Virus record (IMG/VR): IMGVR_UViG_3300021368_001084
Coordinates: 1 to 41,194 of that record
From: a virus
DNA: 41,194 nt
Strand: one strand, 5' to 3'
In this document: piece after piece, positions 8,101 through 17,539 of the stretch
How positions within the stretch are numbered: position 1 is the stretch's first letter
Layout of the letters: every line of letters begins with the position of its first letter
Notes under the pieces: generated by a model
Databases searched by the model: none
Seen by the model: the letters and a program-made list of their open reading frames with translations, nothing else
Told to the model about the DNA's origin: nothing
Position numbers and translations under genes: made by a program

Positions 8101-11100
8101 CTGGCGCACAAGGAACAATTGTTGGAACAGTTGCAAATGACAATGTAATTGTTTTGAAAAATGTTCAGGGAACATTTGATTCTACAGGAACTTTTGCTTC
8201 TGCAATCGAAACATTCAGTTTACTTCTAGATGAAGAAAGTTCATACACTGATGGTGTAACACTAGAACTAACAAATGGTATTGATCCAGCAATTGCAACT
8301 GCAGAAGTTTTAGAGGGAACTAGTGGTCAAAACCTAGTCAAGATCAAGGTTCTCAGCGGTGACTGGGAAGCAACAAACTATGATTATGCAGATTACTTTA
8401 TTCAGTCTAACAATTTATTTGATACAACTGGATCTAAAATTGTAACAAACACACCACTCAGTAAAGGACTAGAACCTTTTATTGTCAATCAAAGTGTTGC
8501 ATTGATTGAAACAGGATCCAATCATGGATTAGGAATTGGTGACAAAGTAACAATTGACATCAATCCAGATGACACAACAAAGACTAAGACTTATTATTTA
8601 AGGAAAAGGTTGTATCAGGAAATTTCCTTGATTTCTCCAACCAAGGAGACAACCATTAATGATACTGGAATTGGTCGTTATGAAATCCTCAATGGTGGAG
8701 CTGATTATACTGCTGGCACTTACACTAATATTTCTCTTACTGGCGGATCGGGCACTGGTGCCACTGCTACATTCACTGTATCTAATGCTGGTCTAGTTTC
8801 TGGTATCCAAATTCAAGATTCTGGAACTGGATATGCAAGAGGTGATTATCTAAGTGTAGATGATGCTGATTTAGTACGATCTGGAGCATCTCAGTCTACT
8901 GCTAGATTTACAATCTATATTGGTCACGTTGGATTTGCCGCAGAATCTACTTCTCTCACAGTAGATGATCCATTAAATTATGCTGTAAATGATTTGATTA
9001 CTATTGGAGAAGAAGTTCTCAAAATTGTAGCGATTAATGGAAGCACCTTTACTGTAGATAGAGCACAAGAAGGATCTTCTGCTGTTGATCACTTTGATGG
9101 TCAAAAAGTTGTTCTTAAAAACGGTAGATATAATTTTATTGAAGATAGAGAGATTTTCCCTACAAACAATACTGGAACTATTGTATCGTATGATCCTGTT
9201 ACCCAAAAGGTTGTTATTTCTTATGATTATTCTACCACTAAGTTAAATGCAGACGAAGTAATTCTATCTTCTAATTTCTTTGATAATAGCACACCTGCTA
9301 GAGGTGTTAATATCAATACTGTATCAGACTTAGTATTTAAATTTGAGTTTTCTGAAGATAATGTCAATTTCTCTGTAAACCCAAATCTTAATATCCAAGA
9401 ATATTACAAGTACGTATTTGATACTTCTCATTCATCTCTATCTGGAACATATTTTGATATTAGTCCTAGTATCAATTTAAATCTAGTCACCGTAGAGAAA
9501 ACAGAATCTACTATTTTACCAGGAACAGCAGGATCATTCACAGATGTCAAGTTTGGATTTGGTTCTAGATTAGCAGATAATAATTATCAGACAAAAGTTA
9601 GAACAGATTTTTCTAAGTTCTACTACTTTGATCAAAAGAGTATTGTAGATGCAGAAAATAGTTTCTTTACAATCATAACAGATCCTCTACAAGGAACTAA
9701 GGACGTTACTTACGTTACTCCAAATAGATTTGTATATCAAATTGAATCAACTCCTCTGTGGGATGGTTCTGGAGCAATTACATATACAACTACAGGACAA
9801 TTTGCTATTGGTGGTATTCATGAAGTAGCAATTACAAATTCTGGACTGAATTATAAGAAACCACCTATCATTGTTGGTGCTGATCCAACAGAATCTTATA
9901 GAGCATCTGCAACTGCATTGTTTGACCTAGATTCTAAAGTAATCACTGGTGTTAACATCACTGAAAAAGGATCTAACTATGTAAATCCAAAAGTTGTTAT
10001 TACTAATGGTGATGGAGTTGATGCAGAATTCAATATTGTTGTTAGAAATGGAGAGATTTTCTCTGTTACAGTCAAAAATGCTGGTAGGGGATATACATTT
10101 GCACCAGACATTGAAATTGTAGAAAGTCAAATCGATCTAAATGCAGAAGGTTCTTCTATTGGAGTACCTAGAAGTGTTTCTATTGTTAGAAATGGTGGTG
10201 CATATCATTTAGATAATACAGTAGCATCAACATTTACATCCAACTATGTATTTTCACTAACAAATTACACTGGTGAATTTTTAAGAGGTGAAAAAGTAAT
10301 TCAAAAAATTAATAATGTTGAGGTAATGACTGGTGTTGTTACTGAGTGGAGAAAAGGTTCCAACCTATTAAAAGTTAAGAGTGTTACAGGAATTATTAGA
10401 GAGAACCAATCAATTGAAGGTATCGTTTCCAAAACATCTGGAATTATCAGCAAAGTATTCGTAACTGACTTTGCTACAGATATTAGAAGTTTCTATGATA
10501 ATCTAGGATTCTATACTTCTGATAAAGGAAAATTAGGTGTTTCTAATCAAAAGTTAACCGATAGTTTCTTCTATCAAGATTACTCTTATGTTATTAAGTC
10601 TAAGACTTCAATTGAAGAGTGGCGTGATCTTATCAAGTCTACAACACACCCTGCTGGATTTAAACTATTTGGTCAAGTAGATATTGAAACTTCTGCTAGT
10701 GCAGAAATGGAAGCAGAACTTCCAAAGGCATCTCACTTTACTGTAATTCAACTTTGGGACCCAGATAAAAATAAGATTACTGTTGAGAATACAAGAAGAA
10801 CTGTTACACAAACTGTTCAGAAAGTAGAAAACCATAGAATTAGAAAAGGGCAAGGATCTGCTGCTATTTCTGAATTCAACTTCAACGAAACTCGTGCGTT
10901 TGAATTTAGAATTTATAACAATACTGCAGGATTCTATAGTTCAACAATTGCTGCAGGAAAACCATGGTGGACAAAAAATCCATTTGATGGATATTACGAT
11001 ACTGATGGTAGATTACAAGGATCAACTACTTTCCAATTAAGAACTAAGACTCCAGATACTGCATTCACACCTGTAGATGTCAATAGTCTTATCATAAGTC

Positions 11101-14100
11101 TCAATGGTATCTTACAAGAACCAGGAGTGGCGTACACAATATCTGGTGACAATATTGTATTCTCCAATCCACCTTTGGGGGACAATACAAAACTTACTGG
11201 ATCTAACGGTGAAACAACACGTTATGGTGGTGTGGTTTTCTATGGAAAATATTTTGCATTCAAAGATAATCAATACAACACAAGATATCTTAAAAAGATT
11301 AGAAATATTTTCCAACGTGGTGGAACATGGATTGATGCTGCAAACCAAATTGAAAGAAACAAACAGTTTATCATTGAAGAGACTATTGGTTATGCAGTGC
11401 AAGCATATCCAACATTAAACTGGAGTGTAAGACAAGATGATTATGAAACTGATATTGGATTTATTCTAGATGCTTTAAGTCATGATGTTAGATTTGGCGG
11501 TAATATTAAATCTGTTGATTACACAAACATCTTAAATGGCGGTGGAACTGATTACTTACACATTGCAAATTACAAAACTGAATCTATTGCAATGTTCAAA
11601 TATGCTACTACGTTAGCAAGACTTGCAATTAGGAATTGGGATGTTGTTGAAAATAATGTTAACTACATTCAAGGATCAACTAAAATTACACTATCAAGCA
11701 CTGAAAATTTAGTTGCTGGTATGAACGTAAGTTCTGGAAGATCTTATCCATCAGATACTAAAATTGTTTCTGTCGATAGTGATACCGAAATTACAGTTTC
11801 CCGTGCTGCTCTCGCTAACTCTGGAGGAGGCGGTGGTGCTTCTCAGGGCGTCACAAATCTATCTGGAAGTGCTACTACTAATACTACTACTAATACAAAC
11901 ACTGCGGCAGTATTACCTGGAAATACTTTCTCAGTTCCACCAGGAATTACAGTTGGTGTTGCAGTTGCTTTCTCTGGAACTGATACCGCTACATTCTCTC
12001 TAAGTAATATTAATAATGGAACATACTTTGATGCTGCTAATTTGATTGCAGCAAACAGAGCATATATTATTTCCACAGCACTGACTTGGGCACAAACAAA
12101 TTATCCTGGATTGAACTGGGGATCACTTTCTACTAAGTGTGGTAGAGATATTGGTCTTTTCTTAGATGCATATGTTTATCACCTCAAATATGGTGGTAAC
12201 TATAAAATTGTAGAAGCAGCACAATTATATTGGACTAAAACTGATTATCCATATGGTGAGCAATTATATTACATCACTGGACAACTAACTGAAACTGTAG
12301 CTACACTAGAACATGCTAAAGAACTTATGGTTCAAGCAATGAGAAATCTATTGCCAACTACGGATCCTAATGTTTTAGTAGATTCAGTAACTCCAGTTTG
12401 TTCAGAAGTAGAAAGTACTCTCGATACATTCCATAGTATTGTTGATACTATTCTAACAAAAGGAAGAGGAGTAGTTCCTAAGACTAAGGAAAATCTAAAC
12501 AGACCTGGATACTACACTTCTACCCTAACATATTCCAATAACACTATTCTTCCAGATTCTGGTCTTTCTGCACCACCATATACTGAGTGTGCAACAGTAA
12601 TTTCATCTGTTGACTCTCTATTTGGAAATATTAAAAATATTCTTGAAGGACAAAATATTAATCCTACTCTCCCAGATTATGTTGATGGTGAAACAAAAGA
12701 TTTTGAACTTTATTGGGAAGACAATAGTGCTGTTAACCTAGAAGAAGACGAAGATCTATTCTTGACACTTAACGCTGTATTACAAAGACCAAAGTATACA
12801 GAAACTTATCCATTAGAAGATGCATATTACATTGATAGAAGTGTAATTCCAAATATTATCAAGTTTGATGTTGCTCCTATCTGGGATCAAGATTTTGGTG
12901 CAAAAACTATTGGTGAACCTACTGCAGTAGAAAAGGTTGCTGGTATTGGAGTAGGTAATTATAAGAGACTAAAAATTCAACCAGATCTAGTTGATGGAAT
13001 TAAGTCTGGTCCATTTATCATATTGGATGTAGAAGATAATACAGTACAATCCATTGATGATTCTGCATACTTATATGTTTTCTTGGATGGTGTTCTTCAG
13101 AGAGAAGGATTTAGTTATGATATTTCTGGTCCAAACATCTTCTTCAAATCTCCAATTAAACCAGAGATGAAGATTGACATGCGTTACCTCTATGGTAGAG
13201 ACGTTGGTCAAATTCTAAACATCTACGATTTTGCTCCTGACACATATTTTGCAACAGCAGATGTTGCTCTTAACACAACTACTGGAGCAAATACATTTGT
13301 ATTTGATCGCACTGGATGGATGGGAATCTATCAAGGTTTACCTATTCATGCATATCAAGTAAGACCAGACGGAACTAAAAATATTATTGGTGAGATTCTT
13401 AACTACTCCTTGAATGGAAATACTTTGAATCTAGAAGTATTTGGATCTAAAGTTGAACTTATTCAAGGAACAGACGTAACCTTTGTTGTTAAAGGACACT
13501 ATGATGTTTCTACTGCTGTATCATTAAGTGCCAGTGGTTCTACTGTCACATATGATCTTGACAGCGAAGGACGTTTGAGTCTAAAAGATTCTGTCAATTC
13601 TAACTGGGCAAATACTGCTTGGGGTAAGACTTATAAGAAACCATTTATCAGTCTATCAAATGATGATCAAGTTCGTATTGAAGGTGAAGAATCTTTCAGA
13701 AAGATCAAGAAACTACCAACTACAACATCCAGTAAAGAACAGAGACCACAACAACCTGTAAACAACTCTCTGTTTGGAACAGTAGAGGTAAGTGCATATA
13801 GTGGTATCATTCGTGGTGAAGGTCTTTCTGTAATTGCAGAAATTCAAAATGGATCTGTAATTTCATTGACCTGGAATCGCAGAAACTATGAACCTGTCAC
13901 ACAACCGACAGCATATCAATATTATACACCACCAGTCTTACACTTTGTTCCTGAAAATGGAGAGGGTGGCGGTGCTATCGCTGAGGTCATTGTAAGCAAA
14001 GGACAAGTTGTTGCAGTTGAATTGATTGCAGGTGGTTCTGGATATACCAAAGCACCAAAGGTTGTTGTTGCTAGAAGATTTGATGTTCTAAACAACAGAG

Positions 14101-15614
14101 ACATTGGTGTATCAATTATCAATGTTGGAATCAATCCACAGATAGAAACTGCTGGTATGACAGTGGTTTCGACTATTGATATTCTTGGTAACAGACTTAC
14201 AGATATTAGTTCCTTTAGTTCTGTTGACCTTCTCAGTCCTGCAGACACTGATCGTGTTATTAGAGCAGAGATTCAAACTGGAGCTACTGGATTGCCAACA
14301 TCCAATCTTGTGGGTGGTGGATCTGATATGCCAATTGACTCTGAGCAACCTGGCGGTGCTCAGATTGTGTACATCGAACCAGAACCAGTTGAGATTGAAG
14401 GTGTAGGTGGTGCATTAAGATTACAAGATTCTGTATCTGTTCTAAATGCACAGATTCAAGATATTGCTTCTCTGAATTCTATCACAAATACAAGCAGAGT
14501 TATTACTACAGAAGTTACTGGAGTAATTAATAACACTGCACTATCTAACATCAACTACTTTGAGGTTGGTGCATTCTTGGATCTTGAACTTGATGTCACT
14601 GATTACGTTATCTTTATTAGTGATAGCGCAATGCCAAGATTCAAACCACAAGGTTACTTGCTGGTTGGTGATGAAATTATTCGTTATGAAGATACGATGT
14701 TTGATCGTTTCATCTATATTCACAGAGGTGAACTAGGAACAACTCCTAAGACATGGCCACAAGGAACATTCTTAAGACAGATTCCAGATCCAGTATCTGT
14801 TGTATTTGGTGGTGCTACATCTATTACCTCTGATTCTGAACTTGTCACACTATCTGTTGGTGTTGCAGATGGTAGACCAGTAGAGAAGAAGAGACAGTTC
14901 CAAGTAACAACTCCAGTCCCTGACATGGATGTTACCAAAGTCGAAAGACAAATTGAACTAATTCCACCTGGAACTGGTGTTGTTGACAGATATCAAGAGT
15001 CTGCATTTATTGTTGACCCACTGAAGACTAGATCTGGAAATACAACAGGTGGACATGATGGTGAAGTTGATTTGATTGAAGTTCCGCTACTAGGATATCC
15101 TATTATTACTAGAGCAGGAGATACAATTTACGCTCGAAATAGAAAGTTCAGTGCTTTCACTGCATACATCGGAACTTATGAAATTACCAATGTCGGACAT
15201 AGAATTAAGTCCTTTGATATTCTAATGGATGATGGATCTGCAGATGTATCTGGCATCTCACTATTTGAAATTGGAATTTACTTCCCATCACTTACTATTG
15301 GTGACTTTACTGAAAGAGCAGAATCTAGTTATACTAAGGCAGGTGACTACTTCAACCTAGATAAACCATCTGTCCAAAATCCTGTTACAATTAGTTCTAC
15401 ACAAGGAACTATTGGTGGCAACATCGTAGTTCCAAGTACTGCATACTTCCCTGCATCTGGATATATATTCCATGCGGCAGTATCTGGATCACCTAATTTT
15501 GGAGTGATTAAATACACTAGTAAGACCGCAACTACATTTGAAGGTTGCACAGTTCATACTGGATCTACCACTATTGTCAATGGTGCAGAGATCGTTCCAT
15601 TTACAATTGACTAA
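5142..15614 (+). CDS. Giant gp7-like baseplate wedge protein with inserted YHYH and fibre-type modules
   Basis: 3490 residues in one uninterrupted frame. Residues about 160-270 resemble the T4 gp7 C-terminal region: FYKAKGTDSSIKFVF, then VKVVSGDPKTLVGQTI. Residues about 1781-1850 resemble its continuation (FFYQDYSYVIKS, EEWRDLIKSTTHPAGFKLFG; in T4 gp7 a YYVMKI segment and a later HPVGFGF). Between them lie about 1500 residues with a YHYH domain (about 730-865; FAYDGNPIYGP, FCITPDFPKGTYAYF), several GSGYT-type beta modules and three gDEvI-RG modules. After residue 1850 come three NGxLQ-type modules (about 1973, 2519, 2630), two helical DAA-type modules (about 2063-2175 and 2296-2446), another GSGYT module near 2964, and a last gDEvI-RG module (about 3170). 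Position between gp6 and gp8 agrees with gp7, which in T4 (1032 residues) links gp6, gp8 and gp10. The size and insertions are the oddity. Confidence 0.8.
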   Translation: MPAVKTKRISTLIESQLPEFISTEYELFSKFIQKYYEAQEVQGGTLDVINNIQKYADIDYYEKNLLKQNDILASSISDSDVTIVLNDARSFPKKNGYVKIDDEIIFYATRTNTELRNCSRGVSGNTTLGDLYAASNFTSTAAAAHNSGQKVHNISNLFLYAFVKNFETQYLGSFPEKYLKGEIDKRTLIKNIQKFYKAKGTDSSIKFVFNTIVAKEIDNKPEVFKPRDFTYKSSESDWVNVHALKVKVVSGDPKTLVGQTIVQEATDEYGYASAVVDNTFASGTSDGEEIYNIVLAPETINGSFGVSTKTKLESTLLAGDSAGKRIDVFSTIGWDSVGTILIGDEVIEFDDKTVNQFVVKARGNSPQTYVAGESVYKPVTLKSGSVTLLSMGIVYNLSPSDSHPYSYPGDSIEVSQPGFETADPKIVRSGTNQARWLFSTGNVTSGSVPYVASDLNQTKTNVSAIFEDEQYYYITSSSFPSYDILDGSNVTFPVQDQKLLRLIRKVATRTTESYETPKRDSGILVNGVPIYSHKDSDSVRYGKLEKIDINTRGSGYTKAPFVLVDDVPYKARAILSGQVVERIVVDTNDIFTRTPIVKITSGRRADVRAIVTRGKVTSLVIDNPGEYYSEAPVVRITDTAGKGRFADYTAVVDADGKLESFNLIAEGNFYSQDTVKVDIIPIGSGATGIPSLKEWNFNRYEKLKSKLDTNNGYLFENYNNILEYGYGHVGNPQSLRVALNDNVNSAGTEPSTKTHSPIIGFAYDGNPIYGPFGHENPLDSNSSIVRMTSGYSLNGSRTDGPSTGEYRLGLFTNDYSYTHKSGTLDENNGRFCITPDFPKGTYAYFLTIDSNQVPQYPYFVGQNYYSLPVDSNYNSNINQNDIPKNAKRYYIPGMSRNGEGLIASISDVSPGNVDNVSVVSSSTNFSKNSKIYFDNRGTDGSEVEANVSSVTGKSVSYLQSKEDKVVQLTTIQNAYLFVDDTLTQPSSGAQGTIVGTVANDNVIVLKNVQGTFDSTGTFASAIETFSLLLDEESSYTDGVTLELTNGIDPAIATAEVLEGTSGQNLVKIKVLSGDWEATNYDYADYFIQSNNLFDTTGSKIVTNTPLSKGLEPFIVNQSVALIETGSNHGLGIGDKVTIDINPDDTTKTKTYYLRKRLYQEISLISPTKETTINDTGIGRYEILNGGADYTAGTYTNISLTGGSGTGATATFTVSNAGLVSGIQIQDSGTGYARGDYLSVDDADLVRSGASQSTARFTIYIGHVGFAAESTSLTVDDPLNYAVNDLITIGEEVLKIVAINGSTFTVDRAQEGSSAVDHFDGQKVVLKNGRYNFIEDREIFPTNNTGTIVSYDPVTQKVVISYDYSTTKLNADEVILSSNFFDNSTPARGVNINTVSDLVFKFEFSEDNVNFSVNPNLNIQEYYKYVFDTSHSSLSGTYFDISPSINLNLVTVEKTESTILPGTAGSFTDVKFGFGSRLADNNYQTKVRTDFSKFYYFDQKSIVDAENSFFTIITDPLQGTKDVTYVTPNRFVYQIESTPLWDGSGAITYTTTGQFAIGGIHEVAITNSGLNYKKPPIIVGADPTESYRASATALFDLDSKVITGVNITEKGSNYVNPKVVITNGDGVDAEFNIVVRNGEIFSVTVKNAGRGYTFAPDIEIVESQIDLNAEGSSIGVPRSVSIVRNGGAYHLDNTVASTFTSNYVFSLTNYTGEFLRGEKVIQKINNVEVMTGVVTEWRKGSNLLKVKSVTGIIRENQSIEGIVSKTSGIISKVFVTDFATDIRSFYDNLGFYTSDKGKLGVSNQKLTDSFFYQDYSYVIKSKTSIEEWRDLIKSTTHPAGFKLFGQVDIETSASAEMEAELPKASHFTVIQLWDPDKNKITVENTRRTVTQTVQKVENHRIRKGQGSAAISEFNFNETRAFEFRIYNNTAGFYSSTIAAGKPWWTKNPFDGYYDTDGRLQGSTTFQLRTKTPDTAFTPVDVNSLIISLNGILQEPGVAYTISGDNIVFSNPPLGDNTKLTGSNGETTRYGGVVFYGKYFAFKDNQYNTRYLKKIRNIFQRGGTWIDAANQIERNKQFIIEETIGYAVQAYPTLNWSVRQDDYETDIGFILDALSHDVRFGGNIKSVDYTNILNGGGTDYLHIANYKTESIAMFKYATTLARLAIRNWDVVENNVNYIQGSTKITLSSTENLVAGMNVSSGRSYPSDTKIVSVDSDTEITVSRAALANSGGGGGASQGVTNLSGSATTNTTTNTNTAAVLPGNTFSVPPGITVGVAVAFSGTDTATFSLSNINNGTYFDAANLIAANRAYIISTALTWAQTNYPGLNWGSLSTKCGRDIGLFLDAYVYHLKYGGNYKIVEAAQLYWTKTDYPYGEQLYYITGQLTETVATLEHAKELMVQAMRNLLPTTDPNVLVDSVTPVCSEVESTLDTFHSIVDTILTKGRGVVPKTKENLNRPGYYTSTLTYSNNTILPDSGLSAPPYTECATVISSVDSLFGNIKNILEGQNINPTLPDYVDGETKDFELYWEDNSAVNLEEDEDLFLTLNAVLQRPKYTETYPLEDAYYIDRSVIPNIIKFDVAPIWDQDFGAKTIGEPTAVEKVAGIGVGNYKRLKIQPDLVDGIKSGPFIILDVEDNTVQSIDDSAYLYVFLDGVLQREGFSYDISGPNIFFKSPIKPEMKIDMRYLYGRDVGQILNIYDFAPDTYFATADVALNTTTGANTFVFDRTGWMGIYQGLPIHAYQVRPDGTKNIIGEILNYSLNGNTLNLEVFGSKVELIQGTDVTFVVKGHYDVSTAVSLSASGSTVTYDLDSEGRLSLKDSVNSNWANTAWGKTYKKPFISLSNDDQVRIEGEESFRKIKKLPTTTSSKEQRPQQPVNNSLFGTVEVSAYSGIIRGEGLSVIAEIQNGSVISLTWNRRNYEPVTQPTAYQYYTPPVLHFVPENGEGGGAIAEVIVSKGQVVAVELIAGGSGYTKAPKVVVARRFDVLNNRDIGVSIINVGINPQIETAGMTVVSTIDILGNRLTDISSFSSVDLLSPADTDRVIRAEIQTGATGLPTSNLVGGGSDMPIDSEQPGGAQIVYIEPEPVEIEGVGGALRLQDSVSVLNAQIQDIASLNSITNTSRVITTEVTGVINNTALSNINYFEVGAFLDLELDVTDYVIFISDSAMPRFKPQGYLLVGDEIIRYEDTMFDRFIYIHRGELGTTPKTWPQGTFLRQIPDPVSVVFGGATSITSDSELVTLSVGVADGRPVEKKRQFQVTTPVPDMDVTKVERQIELIPPGTGVVDRYQESAFIVDPLKTRSGNTTGGHDGEVDLIEVPLLGYPIITRAGDTIYARNRKFSAFTAYIGTYEITNVGHRIKSFDILMDDGSADVSGISLFEIGIYFPSLTIGDFTERAESSYTKAGDYFNLDKPSVQNPVTISSTQGTIGGNIVVPSTAYFPASGYIFHAAVSGSPNFGVIKYTSKTATTFEGCTVHTGSTTIVNGAEIVPFTID

Positions 15615-15620
15615 ATACAG

Positions 15621-15634
15621 TATAAATATAAATA
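15621..15634 (+). promoter_or_regulatory. Two overlapping T4-type late promoter boxes ahead of gp8
   Basis: TATAAATA occurs at 15621-15628 and again at 15627-15634, sharing two bases. Both match the T4 late consensus exactly. They lie between the stop of the gp7-like gene (15614) and the gp8 ATG (15672). Confidence 0.85.
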
Positions 15635-15671
15635 ACACAGGCACAAATTACCACGTCGGAAACAAGAACCA

Positions 15672-17486
15672 ATGGCTGCTATTATCTCTGATAAGTTTAG
15701 AATCTTTAATGCTAAACAATTCCTGGAATCTCTTACTGAAGGTCCTAACGACGCCAGTGCAGAGAGATCTAGAATGTATTTCTTTGTGGGTCGTCCACAA
15801 CCATGGAGAGCATACTTAGAAATTTACTCTAAGAATGCTACCGCATTTGTCGTAGGACAAGAAGTTTACGTTGGAACGTATGCTTCGACTGCTTTTAGAG
15901 GCACGATTGCTGCCATCTACGACGGTGCCTTACTTCTCACGGATATCTTTGGTTCTTCTGGTGTTAACTCTGTTCCTACTCTAGGTTCTACTCTTAAGGG
16001 AAGAACTGGTGGAGCAGGCGGTTCTGATACTGGTGCTACTGCTAAGTCTGGTGTATATCGTTATGGAACAGAGGATGTGCCTCCTCTTCCTTTGGATAAC
16101 CAGAGAGAAAAGATTGGTGTTTACGACGAAATTATTGCTGCGAAGAGAATCACTACAAGTTTTGCAAGAACTGTAATTCGCCGCTATAACTGGGATTTGG
16201 TTGCCAACCCTAAGTTTGACATGTGGAAACCAGACTACTCTGCTACTCCAGGTGGCGGTGGTCAGGTTGGTAAAACGACTGCCACAGGTCAATCTGCCAT
16301 TGCCGACGCTAAGTTCTATGTAATGAACTCTTCTTACGAAGTGTTTAAGTGCTTATACAACGGTGAAAATATTGCTAACCCATCTGGTCAGAACGCAACT
16401 GAAGAACCAACTACTGCTGGTGGTAACTATGCATCTGCAACTGGTCTATACACTGAGACTACTGGTGCTGGTTACATCTGGAAGTACATGTATACGATTC
16501 CAACCGATGATGTTCTGAAGTTCCTTTCTTCTGACTTCATGCCAATCGTTCTTAGCACTGATGCATCTCGTCAAGCAGTTGTTGCTCTTGCTGTAGCAGG
16601 TGCAATCGACGTTGCTCTCATCGAAGATGGTGGATCAGGTCTTCCTGCTTCTCAAACTCTTTATACTTCTATCAAGGGTGATGGAAGTAATGGTATTGTC
16701 AAGTTTGACACTGATGGTTCTGGAACTATCACTGCTGCAAGCATTCATGCTCGTGGATCAGGTTACACCTATGGTAACGTTCTCCTAGGTAACGGTAACC
16801 TATTCTCTGATGCTGGTCTAACAACTGCTGTTACAACTGGTGCTTCTGCTGTTGGTGCAATCGAAGTTGTTCTTCCTCCTCAGGGTGGACATGGTTCTGA
16901 CCATGAACTAGAACTAAATGGTAAGCGCGTTATGACGAACATTCGTCTAACCTATGCTGAAGGTTCTGGTGACTTCCCTGTAGATAACGACTTCCGTAGA
17001 ATCGGTATTATCAAGGATCCTCTAGATTGGGGAACAACCAACTTTGCAACATCTGATACACTCTCTGGTCTAAAAGCACTTAAGATCACTGGTGCTAGTG
17101 CAGATTACAACGTTGATGAAAAGATTACTCAAACTGTTTCTGGTGGAACTGCATACGGCACAGTTGTTTCTTGGACACTAGATAGTGGTTCTACAACCGC
17201 TGGTGTTCTTAAGTACATCCAAACAAATGACGCTCACCTTGATCAAGGTGTTGTAAGAGCATTTGAATCTAATGGTTCTAACGCTGTTACTGGAGAAGGT
17301 TCTACTGCTTCTGGTAATGTAGACACTGGATATGGTTCTTCACTACTAGGTGTCACTTTCGCAAGTGGACTAGCAGCACCTGAGATTGAAAATAACTCTG
17401 GTGACATCATTTACGTTGAGAACCGTCGTCTCATCACTCGTGCTCCTGACCAAATCGAAGATATCAAACTTGTTATTGAATTCTGA
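15672..17486 (+). CDS. gp8: Baseplate wedge protein gp8, enlarged
   Basis: 604 residues against 334 in T4 gp8. Family features recur in order: FFVGRPQPWRAY near residue 36 (T4 has FGRSEPW), a central GAGYIWKYMYTIP (T4 GDGYVWEYLFEIP), DNDFRRIGIIKDPLD, and the C-terminus SGDIIYVENRRLI then PDQIEDIKLVIEF (T4 SGEMIYMENRPPI and DQTEEINILFTF). Extra material includes an insertion near residues 50-115 (GQEVYVGTYASTAFRGTIAA), a GSGYT-type module near 315-370, and another inserted module near 480-530. gp8 dimers bind gp7 and gp10 in the wedge, so parallel growth of gp7 and gp8 is suggestive. The gene has its own late promoter and is closed by a strong terminator. Confidence 0.92.
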   Translation: MAAIISDKFRIFNAKQFLESLTEGPNDASAERSRMYFFVGRPQPWRAYLEIYSKNATAFVVGQEVYVGTYASTAFRGTIAAIYDGALLLTDIFGSSGVNSVPTLGSTLKGRTGGAGGSDTGATAKSGVYRYGTEDVPPLPLDNQREKIGVYDEIIAAKRITTSFARTVIRRYNWDLVANPKFDMWKPDYSATPGGGGQVGKTTATGQSAIADAKFYVMNSSYEVFKCLYNGENIANPSGQNATEEPTTAGGNYASATGLYTETTGAGYIWKYMYTIPTDDVLKFLSSDFMPIVLSTDASRQAVVALAVAGAIDVALIEDGGSGLPASQTLYTSIKGDGSNGIVKFDTDGSGTITAASIHARGSGYTYGNVLLGNGNLFSDAGLTTAVTTGASAVGAIEVVLPPQGGHGSDHELELNGKRVMTNIRLTYAEGSGDFPVDNDFRRIGIIKDPLDWGTTNFATSDTLSGLKALKITGASADYNVDEKITQTVSGGTAYGTVVSWTLDSGSTTAGVLKYIQTNDAHLDQGVVRAFESNGSNAVTGEGSTASGNVDTGYGSSLLGVTFASGLAAPEIENNSGDIIYVENRRLITRAPDQIEDIKLVIEF

Positions 17487-17506
17487 TTCAAAATAAACAA
17501 CTTAAG

Positions 17507-17534
17507 TCCCCCGAGAGATCGGGGGATTTTTTTT
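17507..17534 (+). terminator. Strong rho-independent terminator after gp8
   Basis: The stem TCCCCCGA (17507-17514) pairs perfectly with TCGGGGGA (17519-17526) around a GAGA tetraloop and is followed by eight T (17527-17534). It is placed 20 bases after the gp8 stop and directly before the next late promoter box. Confidence 0.95.
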
Positions 17535-17539
17535 ATCTC

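Noticed and set aside
11104-11418. 104-residue + strand frame and its minus-strand counterpart inside the gp7-like gene
   Set aside because: Both are out-of-frame shadows of a continuous 3490-residue frame whose motifs continue through this stretch.
13922-14248. 108-residue minus-strand frame and similar ones under the giant genes
   Set aside because: All are antisense shadows; no minus-strand promoter, ribosome site or recognisable domain was seen.
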